From: Actinomycetales bacterium
GTDB lineage: Bacteria > Actinomycetota > Actinomycetes > Actinomycetales > Actinomycetaceae
DNA length: 48,436 nucleotides
Assembly (NCBI GenBank): GCA_017882885.1
Contig: JADGOQ010000053.1
Span: forward strand, 1 to 48,436
Direction of reading: 5' to 3'
Position numbers and translations under genes: made by a program. Shown here piece after piece: positions 18,303 to 25,221 of this stretch; within the stretch, counting starts at the first letter, position 1; each line of letters begins with the position of its first letter. The notes beneath the pieces were generated by a model. That model had not been told where the DNA came from and made no database searches. It was given only the letters and a program-made list of their open reading frames with translations.

Positions 18303-18905
18303 GTGTTCTTCTCCACTCGCCCGGTGCGCTGGCTCAACGAGCCCGAACACCACGTCGCCGACGACGCCCTCAGCCTCACCACACGCCCGGGCACCGACCT
18401 GTGGCAGCGGACGTACTACGGTTTCCGCCGCAACAACGCGCACGCCGTCCTGACCGCCGTCACCGACCAGTACTTCACGTTCACCGCCACCGCGGAGTTC
18501 GACTACTCCCGGCGCTTCGACCAATGCGGCGTGATCATCCACCAGGACGCCGAGAACTGGTTCAAGGCGTCGTCGGAGCACGAGCGCGCCGGGCTGCAGC
18601 GGCTCGGGAGCGTGGTCACGAACGGCGGCTGGTCCGATTGGGCGACCACGGACCTCCCCGACGACGTCCACGAGATCTCCTACCGGCTCAGCCGCCGCGA
18701 ACGCGACTTCCGCATCGAGTGGGCACTGCCGGGCGGCGCGTTCCACCAGATGCGCATCCTCCACCTGGCGGCGGCCACGGGGCCTGTGGATCTCGGCGTG
18801 TATGCCTGCAGCCCCGAGGACGGCAGTTTCACGGCCCGGTTCACCGACATCGGGCTGGGCGGGTGCCTGTGGGAGCCCCACGGCCCAGCGGCGGGAGGTG
18901 CGTGA
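18303..18905 (+). CDS. DUF1349 domain protein
   Basis: About 200 residues covering one DUF1349 domain, a concanavalin-like beta-sandwich. Recognisable parts are TDLWQRTYYGFRRNN, YFTFTATAEFDYSRRFDQCGVIIHQD, NWFKASSEHE and VTNGGWSDWAT. The family is thought to bind carbohydrate or act as a lectin-like sandwich, but no activity is established. There is no signal peptide, so it is cytosolic. I chose GTG at 18303 because GGGAG lies 5 nt upstream and the domain begins there. The stop overlaps the next start (TGATG), making it the first gene of a four-gene operon with UspA and two crcB genes. Confidence 0.82.
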   Translation: MFFSTRPVRWLNEPEHHVADDALSLTTRPGTDLWQRTYYGFRRNNAHAVLTAVTDQYFTFTATAEFDYSRRFDQCGVIIHQDAENWFKASSEHERAGLQRLGSVVTNGGWSDWATTDLPDDVHEISYRLSRRERDFRIEWALPGGAFHQMRILHLAAATGPVDLGVYACSPEDGSFTARFTDIGLGGCLWEPHGPAAGGA

Positions 18906-19444
18906 TGCCGCACGCGGTGCCGCAACCCAGCCCGTCCCGGATGACCGACTTCGCCGGTCATCCCCTCGTGGTCGGAATCGTCCCCGGGCAGCCCGAGCTG
19001 GTGGCGCTGACGGCCGCGTCGATGGCACGCGCCACCGGTGGGAGGCTCTGTTTCGGGTACGTCGACACCGCGCGCTACACGGAGGAGGAGTTCCCCGACG
19101 GCACGGTGCGCCACAGCGCCATGGAGCCGGACGTCGTCGACGACTCCTGGGGTGACACGCAGCGGGCGATCGAGCACTTCCTCTCGACGGTGCTCTCCGG
19201 GCAGGGGGTCCCCTGGGAGTTCCGCTACCTCGCGGGCAGCCCAGAGCGTTCCCTGACCCATCTGGCCCGCGCCGTCGACGCCGCCGCGATCGTGGTGGGC
19301 ACCCGGGCGCCCGGCTCCGGTCACCGGATGCGCGAGTTCTTCGAAGGCTCTGTGGCGCTCCAACTCGGGCATCACCAGCACCGGCCCGTCCTGGTCGTGC
19401 CGCTGAGCGTGGTGGACTGGAAGGCGAAGGCGTCGTGGGACTGA
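18905..19444 (+). CDS. Universal stress protein (UspA) family protein
   Basis: A 179-residue single Usp domain. It opens with PLVVGIVPGQPELV and has a central AAAIVVGTRAPGSGH, where ATP-binding Usps have the G-x2-G nucleotide loop. It ends with QHRPVLVVPLS, the usual last strand. An insertion, DTARYTEEEFPDGTV, follows strand 2. An ATM-like second glycine/serine pair is visible (EGSVALQL), so nucleotide binding is plausible. The start ATG at 18905 overlaps the DUF1349 stop; another Met 15 residues in is possible. The last codons overlap the GTG start of crcB by 10 nt. Confidence 0.82.
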   Translation: MPHAVPQPSPSRMTDFAGHPLVVGIVPGQPELVALTAASMARATGGRLCFGYVDTARYTEEEFPDGTVRHSAMEPDVVDDSWGDTQRAIEHFLSTVLSGQGVPWEFRYLAGSPERSLTHLARAVDAAAIVVGTRAPGSGHRMREFFEGSVALQLGHHQHRPVLVVPLSVVDWKAKASWD

Positions 19445-19893
19445 GCGGCCCGCCGCCGTACCGCGATCCGCGGTTGCTCGTCCTGATCATCCTCGGCGGC
19501 TCCCTCGGGACCGCGGTGCGCGCGTGGCTCGAATCGAGCTTCGCAGCGCCGGCCGGCACCTGGCCGTGGGTCACGTTCCTGATCAACATCACGGGCTCGT
19601 TCCTCCTGGGGCTCCTCCTCGAGGGACTCGCCCGAACCGGCGCTGACGCCGGGTGGCGCCGGCGGGTGCGGGTGGGCGCGGGCACGGGCATGCTCGGCGG
19701 GTTCACCACGTACAGCACGTTCGGCGTGGAGACCGCCCTGTTGCTGGACGGTGGCCAGCTGGTGACGGGCGTCGGCTACGGGCTGGCGAGCGTCGCCGTC
19801 GGGCTGGTCGCTGCGTGGGCCGGCGTGGAGGCGGCGCGCGGACTCACCGGCCGAGTGCGGACGGCCACCCCACCACCGGCGACGGCACGATGA
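19435..19893 (+). CDS. crcB: Fluoride channel CrcB/FluC, first copy
   Basis: A 152-residue membrane protein with four helices. It exports fluoride passively as a dual-topology dimer. Family motifs are GGSLGTAVRAW in helix 1, FLINITGSFLLG in helix 2 (pore Asn), and GMLGGFTTYSTF in broken helix 3, with the pore Phe/Thr track and the central Na+ site. The C-terminal tail after about residue 135 is polar. The start GTG at 19435 lies inside the end of the UspA-like gene, and the stop overlaps the second crcB start (ATGA). No fluoride riboswitch could be recognised before this operon. Confidence 0.92.
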   Translation: MGLSGPPPYRDPRLLVLIILGGSLGTAVRAWLESSFAAPAGTWPWVTFLINITGSFLLGLLLEGLARTGADAGWRRRVRVGAGTGMLGGFTTYSTFGVETALLLDGGQLVTGVGYGLASVAVGLVAAWAGVEAARGLTGRVRTATPPPATAR

Positions 19894-20252
19894 ACGAGAT
19901 CCTCCTCGCGGTCGCAGGCGGTCTGGGTGCGGCCACACGATTCGTCCTCGACAGCTGGGTCGCCCGGCACAATCGCGTGTCGTTCCCGCTGGGCACCGCG
20001 GGCATCAACGTGACCGGGTCACTCCTGCTGGGATTGCTGGCCGGATGGGCCATGTCCCATGGCGGGACGGGCGAGTGGGGCACGGTGCTCGGCACCGGGT
20101 TCCTGGGCGGCTACACCACCTTCAGCACGGCGAGCGTGGAGGGTGTCCGGCTGTTCCGCGCCGAGCGTCGCCTCGCCGCGGCCGTGCATGCCGGTGGCAT
20201 GCTGCTCGCCAGCGTGGCCGCGGCCGGTCTGGGTGTGTGGATCACTCGCTGA
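19890..20252 (+). CDS. crcB: Fluoride channel CrcB/FluC, second copy
   Basis: A 120-residue, four-helix CrcB/FluC protein. Motifs are GGLGAATRFVLDSW, GINVTGSLLLGLLAGW and GFLGGYTTFSTASVEG. It lacks the long C-terminal tail of the first copy. Two adjacent, divergent crcB genes are common in Gram-positives, and the pair may form an obligate heterodimer with fixed opposite topologies; that is inference. The start ATG at 19890 overlaps the preceding stop. The final 11 nt overlap the convergent ferredoxin-type pseudogene. Confidence 0.92.
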   Translation: MNEILLAVAGGLGAATRFVLDSWVARHNRVSFPLGTAGINVTGSLLLGLLAGWAMSHGGTGEWGTVLGTGFLGGYTTFSTASVEGVRLFRAERRLAAAVHAGGMLLASVAAAGLGVWITR

Positions 20253-20933
20253 CGCCGGCGGCGGCCGGCGGCGACACCCCGAGCCCTTCCGCCACGTCCG
20301 GCGGTAGGGAGGCGAGCGCCTCTGGGGATCCGGGCAGCCGCGGACGCAGACGGCGCGGGCCACGCATCCTGCCGCCGCGAGCTGGATGCCGGGGCCCTCA
20401 TGGGCCGCCAGTGCGTCCAGCAGACCGGTCGGCATCCCCGTCTCGCCGAGCAGGGAAGCCATCGCCCGCAGCAGCCGCTGGTGCGGTGTGGTGTCCTCCG
20501 CGGCGAGGCCATGCAGGTCGACGCGGGCCACCGGGAGCAGCAGGAGGGCGCGCCGTCGCGACACCGGCATCGCCCGTGCGTCGAGGACCCGGCGCGTGTG
20601 GCGCAGCCCCGTCCGGCCCGCCTCCTCCACGCGCCTGTGTCCCGGCAATGCCGCCGTGAAGGCGATGGCTCCCGCGTGGCGCCCGCGGGCGACGGCGGCC
20701 CGGGCGCACCCGTCCAACCCGAGCCGGACCGCTACGACCCCCAGGACGAGCAGTTCCAGCGGCAGGTGCGGATCGAGGTCGGCCAGGCAGCCGGGCACCC
20801 GGACGACCACCGCCCCTCCGCTGCCCACCTCGGGTGTGGGGTGCTCGTCGCACACGAACTCGACCGTGGTCCCCTCGCCTGAGCGTTGGGCCCACACCAC
20901 CAGGGAGTGGCACTCGCGTGCCAGGCCGCTCAT
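20242..20933 (-). pseudogene. Broken ferredoxin-type (4Fe-4S) protein gene
   Basis: The reading frame from ATG 20933 gives MSGLARECHSLVVW and runs about 190 codons to a single 4Fe-4S signature, GCVARAVCVRGCPD. The second cluster Cys is Arg here (codon CGC, one change from TGC). Just after the last CysPro the frame breaks, and plausible coding continues in another frame as PEALASLPPDVAEGL to a TGA at 20242. Two lesions, a lost ligand and a frameshift, indicate a decayed gene. I do not recognise the N-terminal 150 residues. The ATG overlaps the stop of the dms remnant upstream (ATGA), so it was probably the last gene of a DMSO-reductase-type operon. Confidence 0.65.
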
Positions 20934-21078
20934 GGGACCAGTAGGGATTCCGCCGCGGCCATGGTCGTGAGCCCGAGAGCGCCGACGGGTGTCGTGCTTG
21001 TCCTTGCATGCGATCTGGCACGCCTTGCAGCCGGTGCAGACGGTCTGGTCGAAGTAGAACCCCAGGATTTGTGGCCAT
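20930..21078 (-). pseudogene. dmsB remnant fused by deletion to the tail of a following gene
   Basis: ATG at 21078 is preceded by GGGGGAG and starts MATN. A small indel at about codon 5 shifts the frame, after which LGFYFDQTVCTGCKACQIACKDKHD, the first 4Fe-4S loop of a DmsB-type electron-transfer subunit, is readable. About 35 codons in, the sequence jumps to another frame reading PVGALGLTTMAAAESLLVP and a TGA. That looks like the C-terminus of a different protein, perhaps the membrane anchor or a chaperone. So most of dmsB and most of the following gene have been deleted. No function is expected. Confidence 0.7.
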
Positions 21079-21088
21079 CTCCCCCACC

Positions 21089-21907
21089 TCACGCCTTCCT
21101 GATCTCGACAAGGTTGGAATGCTGCCCGTTGGCCTTGGCGTACGCCGTCGGGAAGTGGCTCGTCAGGACATTCGTCGAGCCGCCGACATCGATGCCACCC
21201 GGCGTCTCGGGTCTGTACCAGGCGCCCTGCGGAACCGAGATGACACCGGGCGTGATCCGATTCGTCACGTAGGCAGGCAGGCGGAGGGCGCCACGGTCAT
21301 TCCAGACCTCGGTCATCTCGCCGTGCTCGATCCCGCGGTCCGCGGCGTCGAGCGCGTTCACCCACACCATCTGCGGGTGCGCCTCCTTCAGCCACTCCGA
21401 GTTGCCGTAGCTGGAGTGGGTGCGCTGCTTGAAATGGTGCCCGATGCACTGCAGGGGGTATGTCTCCTGGAGCGGGTCGCCGGCATCTCGCGAGACTGGA
21501 TGTACTCCGGCAACGGCGTCACCACGTTGCCCTCCTCCATCGGCCATGTCTGGGCAATGGTGTGGAGGTTGGTGGAGAAGATCTCGATCCTGCCCGACGG
21601 GGTCGCCAGCGGGTTCGCCACCGGGTCGTCGCGGAACGCCTTCATCCCGATGACCGGGCTGAGTTTCTTCTTGAAGATGCCCTGCTCGCGGAACTTGTCG
21701 AACGACGGCAGGTCCGGCACGTCGGCGCGGCTCTCCTCCACGAGCCAGCGAACCCAGTCCTCCTGGGTCCGGCCCTCGGTGAACTCCGCCTTGACGCCGA
21801 GCTTCTCGGCAAGCCCTGCCATCTGCTCATATACCGGGACGCAGTCGTGGAGCGGCTCGATCGCCCTGTCCGTCAGGACGGTGTAACCGAGGTTTCCTGC
21901 GCCGGAC
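21089..21907 (-). pseudogene. dmsA remnant: C-terminal part of a DMSO-reductase-type molybdoenzyme
   Basis: About 270 codons of the C-terminal third of a DmsA-like catalytic subunit. GNLGYTVLTDRAIEP at the 5' edge is followed by LAEKLGVKAEFTEGRTQEDWV, SGRIEIFSTNLHTIAQTWP and, after a frameshift, ETYPLQCIGHHFKQRTHSSYGN. The molybdopterin-dinucleotide-binding end has NDRGALRLPAYVTNRITPGVISVPQGAWY. The 5' two thirds are gone: homology begins directly at the moaD stop codon. A one-base loss in the GC run near 21481 breaks the frame. The Fe-S and catalytic regions are missing, so it cannot work. Confidence 0.85.
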
Positions 21908-22159
21908 TCATCCCCCGGCGAACGGCGGGAGGACCTCTAGGCGGCGCGCGTTGGCACCGAGGACGGCCGATCGGTCCGTGACCGCTGCGCCGTCGAGCAG
22001 GACGGCCGCGACCGCGATGACCTGGCGAAGACGATCGTTGCCCTCCGAGACACCCGCGAGCACGGCGGCCACGGACTGCCCCTCCGTCACCTCGACATCC
22101 TGCCGTGCGGTGCCGGCCGCCTCGGCCGCTCCCGCGAAGTACCGCACCTCCACGCTCAT
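21908..22159 (-). CDS. moaD: Molybdopterin synthase small subunit MoaD
   Basis: An 83-residue ubiquitin-fold sulfur carrier ending in Gly-Gly (LPPFAGG). This is the tail that is adenylated, thiocarboxylated and used by MoaE to make molybdopterin. It begins MSVEVRYFAGAAEAAG, typical of the family. The start ATG at 22159 overlaps the moaA stop (ATGA), so the two are coupled; the frame open upstream is shadow in moaA. MoaE is not in the window. The dmsA remnant begins at its stop codon. Confidence 0.9.
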   Translation of the reverse strand: MSVEVRYFAGAAEAAGTARQDVEVTEGQSVAAVLAGVSEGNDRLRQVIAVAAVLLDGAAVTDRSAVLGANARRLEVLPPFAGG

Positions 22160-23190
22160 CCCCCGATCGCCGACATCGTCCGCTCGGGCGGTTCGAAACC
22201 ATCCGAGCCGATCCCGTGACCCGCGGGCTTGTCCCACATCGCACCCGCCCAGATGGCGGCGATCTCGTCGTCGCGCGCCCCGGCCCTCATCGGGCCGAGC
22301 AGGTCCGTCTCCGTGCGCGCGAACAGGCAGGTGCGCACCTTGCCGTCGGACGTCACCCTCGTCCGGTCACACGACGAACAGAACGGTTCACTCACTGACG
22401 CGATGAGCCCAACGCTCCCACCCGGCAGTCCATCGCCGTCAACCTGCCACAACGCCGCGGGTGCGGCAGCGGTGTCGCGGCCCACCGGCCGCAGGTCGAA
22501 CACGGTGGCGAGCAGTGCGCGGATCTCGTCCGCACTGACAAGGTCCGCCCGTTTCCACGTGTGCCGTGGCCCCAGCGGCATCTGCTCGATGAAGCGCAAC
22601 TGGTACCCCCCGGACAGCGCGAACCTCACCAGGGGGACAACCTGGTCCTCGTTCACCCCCCGCATCACCACCGTGTTGATCTTGACCGGGCTCAGGCCCT
22701 CGCGTATCGCCGCCTCGATGCCCGCCAGCACGTCGCCCAGCCGGTCGCGCCGCGAGATCGCCGCGTACCGCGCCGGCTCCACCGCGTCGAGCGAGATGTT
22801 CACCCGATCGAGGCCGGCCGCGCGCAACCCCGCCGCACGCTTGTCGAGCCCCAGGCCGTTGGTGGTGAGTGACAACTCGGGCGCTGATCCGCCGGAAGTC
22901 CGCAAGGACGCCGCCGCCGCGATGATGCGTTCCAGCGAGCGACGCAGCAACGGTTCCCCGCCGGTGAAGCGGACCTCCTCGATCCCGAGCCGCTCCACCG
23001 CGATGCGGAGCAGCCGGACCACCTCGTCATCGCCCAGCGAATCCGGCTCCGGCAGCCAGGCCAGCCCGTCCTCCGGCATGCAGTACACGCACCGCAGGTT
23101 GCACCGATCCGTCAGCGAGACACGCAGGTCCCGCGCCACGCGGCCATGCCGGTCCTCCAGGACCAGTCGCTCAACCGTGGCATCGGACAT
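22156..23190 (-). CDS. moaA: GTP 3',8-cyclase MoaA
   Basis: A 344-residue radical-SAM enzyme that starts molybdenum-cofactor synthesis by converting GTP to 3',8-cyclo-GTP. The radical-SAM cluster motif CNLRCVYC supplies C30, C34 and C37. RFTGGEPLLRR is the SAM-binding strand. A second C-terminal cluster is built from CSSCDRTRVTSDGKVRTC, and the protein ends in Gly-Gly, needed for activity. The start is ATG at 23190, leaderless with TAGCAT 7 nt upstream, rather than the earlier in-frame start at 23217. It forms an operon with moaD beside degraded molybdoenzyme genes. Confidence 0.95.
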   Translation of the reverse strand: MSDATVERLVLEDRHGRVARDLRVSLTDRCNLRCVYCMPEDGLAWLPEPDSLGDDEVVRLLRIAVERLGIEEVRFTGGEPLLRRSLERIIAAAASLRTSGGSAPELSLTTNGLGLDKRAAGLRAAGLDRVNISLDAVEPARYAAISRRDRLGDVLAGIEAAIREGLSPVKINTVVMRGVNEDQVVPLVRFALSGGYQLRFIEQMPLGPRHTWKRADLVSADEIRALLATVFDLRPVGRDTAAAPAALWQVDGDGLPGGSVGLIASVSEPFCSSCDRTRVTSDGKVRTCLFARTETDLLGPMRAGARDDEIAAIWAGAMWDKPAGHGIGSDGFEPPERTMSAIGG

Positions 23191-23197
23191 GGACACG

Positions 23198-23203
23198 ATG
23201 CTA
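23198..23203 (-). promoter_or_regulatory. -10 hexamer TAGCAT for moaA
   Basis: The minus-strand hexamer ends 7 nt before the ATG at 23190. Confidence 0.45.
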
Positions 23204-23283
23204 CGGGAACACCGCAACCAGCGGTGTCACGTCCGCTGGACCTTCCGGGAGCCGCTGGGCCACGGGACCCCCGAGCCACCGGG

Positions 23284-23937
23284 TCACCCGGCTCCCGGCG
23301 AACCCACCACCCCGGCGTCGATGCGCTCCCCGAGCCCGGCGTCGACCACCACCCGCACCCCGTCGGGCACCTTGCCGTCGAGGTCCGCCAGCAGGGCCTC
23401 AACATCGGGCAGGTGGTCCGGCGCCTCCACCTGGATGATCGCGGTCCGCGACACGACGGTCACATCGGTCACGCGGGCGCCCGGCACGTCCGCCACCCAC
23501 GCCTCGGCGGCGTCGGCAACGCGCTGCGTCCACACCTCCACGAGCACGTTCGCCACCGTGTTGGCGACCAGCGGGATGAGGACCAGCACGAGCCCGACGC
23601 CGACCATCGAGTAGGCGCGCCGCCTCCGGAACCCCCCGGCGCGCGCCTCGGCCCCGTAGCCGTACGCCGAGAACACCAGCGTGCCGGCCAGCACGATCCC
23701 CACGGCCATGCCCATGATCGGCACCGAGAGGGGTGCGATGATCATGGCGCCGATGACCGTGGCGGTGGAGTCGGTGAGCAGACCGGCCACCGCGATGATC
23801 GCCGAGAGGGTCAGCATCGTCCAGAACGCGGAGGACTTCGCCTGCCGGTCTCCCGCACCCAGGTCCAGCTTCTCGGCCAGGTCGCCCAGGTCGCGGCGCT
23901 GCGAGGCGGGCAGGATGGACCGCAGGAAGGTGCTCAT
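23284..23937 (-). CDS. DUF389 family membrane protein, short form
   Basis: A 217-residue membrane protein. The DUF389 signature is clear: AIIAVAGLLTDSTATVIGAMIIAPL at about residues 46-70, then MGMAVGIVLAG and a further hydrophobic segment near 110-130. The C-terminal 80 residues form a soluble domain (TRTAIIQVEAPDH-type strands). Members usually have five or six helices and about 300 residues, so roughly two helices seem absent between residues 85 and 105; this may be an internal deletion that kept frame. The start ATG at 23937 has a GGGAGA site. Function is unknown. It is divergent from the tail sheath gene and upstream of moaA. Confidence 0.75.
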   Translation of the reverse strand: MSTFLRSILPASQRRDLGDLAEKLDLGAGDRQAKSSAFWTMLTLSAIIAVAGLLTDSTATVIGAMIIAPLSVPIMGMAVGIVLAGTLVFSAYGYGAEARAGGFRRRRAYSMVGVGLVLVLIPLVANTVANVLVEVWTQRVADAAEAWVADVPGARVTDVTVVSRTAIIQVEAPDHLPDVEALLADLDGKVPDGVRVVVDAGLGERIDAGVVGSPGAG

Positions 23938-24007
23938 GCGCGCATTCTCCCGGAACGAACAGATTCCGCCGCTTCACAACGCGCGGGGCGCCGTGAAGGA
24001 TGGGGAC

Positions 24008-25165
24008 ATGTCCATCGCGGAGCTGCTCGGCGGGGTCCCCCCCATCGTGGGCGCCAGCACGTCGGCCACCGCGTTCATCGACGTCTTCGGTGACGGTCCG
24101 GTCGGCGTGGCCACCCGGGTCACGAGCACCGACGAGTTCCTGCGCGCCTTCGGCCCGCTGGACCCCGCCATACCCGGCGGTTACGCCGTCACGCAGTTCT
24201 TCGCGAATGGCGGCGAGACCGCCTGGGTGGTTCGGGTCACCGCCGGCGGGCACCCCGCGCCGGCCGCAGCGGCGCTCGCTGGGGGTCTGGACGCATTGCG
24301 GGACCTCGACTCCGGTTCGGTCAACCTGCTCTGCGTCCCTGCGGCCGCCACCCTCGACGCGCCGTCGCCCGACCTCCGCACGCCGAACCACGCCGCGTTC
24401 GCCGCGGCCGCCGCCCGCTTCTGCGCGGACGCGCGGTGTTTCCTCCTCCTGGACCCCCCGCCGTTCCTGGAGGTGGCCGATGTCGCGGGGTGGTTGGCCG
24501 CGAACGACCTCCGGCACCGGGACTCGGCCATCCATGTCCCCCGCCTGCGGATCGCCGATCCGGACGCACCCGGGGCGACACTCGACGTCGGCCCCAGCGG
24601 CGCCGTCGCTGGCGTGATCTCGACCATCGACCGACGGTCCGGGGTGTGGCGGGCGCCGGCCGGGACGACGGCGGCACTCCGCGGCGTCGTCGACCTGGCC
24701 TCCCGCCCGCTCACGGACACCGAGATGAGCGCGCACAACGCGCTCGGGGTGAACGTCATCCGGAACCTACCGGGGATCGGGCCGGTGATCTGGGGCGCCC
24801 GGACGCTCGCCGGTGACGACGCTCAGGGAGGCGAGTGGCGGTATCTCCCCGTGCGGCGGACCGCGCTGTTCATCGAGCAGAGCCTCGCCGACGGCCTGCG
24901 CAGGGTGGTCTTCGAGCCGAACGGCGAGCCGCTCTGGTCGCAGGTCCGGGAGGCAGTCTCCACCTTCCTGGACGAGCTCTTCCGGTCTGGAGCCTTGCAG
25001 GGTGCCCGGCCGCGGGAGGGGTACTTCGTGAAGTGCGGCACGGAGACCACCACACGGGCGGACATCGACAGCGGCGTCGTGAACCTCGTCGTGGGCTTCG
25101 CGCCCGTGCGGCCGGCGGAGTTCGTGACGATGACGATCCGGCTGCGCACCGCCGAGCCGGAGTGA
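24008..25165 (+). CDS. Phage/contractile-injection-system tail sheath family protein (solitary)
   Basis: A 385-residue protein of the contractile tail sheath family. The N-terminal domain shows IVGASTSATAFIDVF, FLRAFGPLDP and VTQFFANGGETAWVVRV. The C-terminal domain is very typical: EWRYLPVRRTALFIEQSL, RVVFEPNGEPLW, FLDELFRSGALQG, GYFVKCGTETTT and VVGFAPVRPAEFV. It is shorter than most sheaths and lacks the N-terminal PGVYVEE-type arm used to link subunits. No tube, baseplate, spike, AAA or cap genes lie nearby; neighbours are DUF389 and a broken GH3 gene. It could be a remnant of an extracellular contractile injection system or a domesticated sheath. The start ATG at 24008 has a weak AAGGA. 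Confidence 0.85.
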   Translation: MSIAELLGGVPPIVGASTSATAFIDVFGDGPVGVATRVTSTDEFLRAFGPLDPAIPGGYAVTQFFANGGETAWVVRVTAGGHPAPAAAALAGGLDALRDLDSGSVNLLCVPAAATLDAPSPDLRTPNHAAFAAAAARFCADARCFLLLDPPPFLEVADVAGWLAANDLRHRDSAIHVPRLRIADPDAPGATLDVGPSGAVAGVISTIDRRSGVWRAPAGTTAALRGVVDLASRPLTDTEMSAHNALGVNVIRNLPGIGPVIWGARTLAGDDAQGGEWRYLPVRRTALFIEQSLADGLRRVVFEPNGEPLWSQVREAVSTFLDELFRSGALQGARPREGYFVKCGTETTTRADIDSGVVNLVVGFAPVRPAEFVTMTIRLRTAEPE

Positions 25166-25221
25166 GTCGGCTGGCCTGGTCGGTGCCTCCGTGATGGCAA
25201 CCTCGCGCCTCATTCCCTTGG

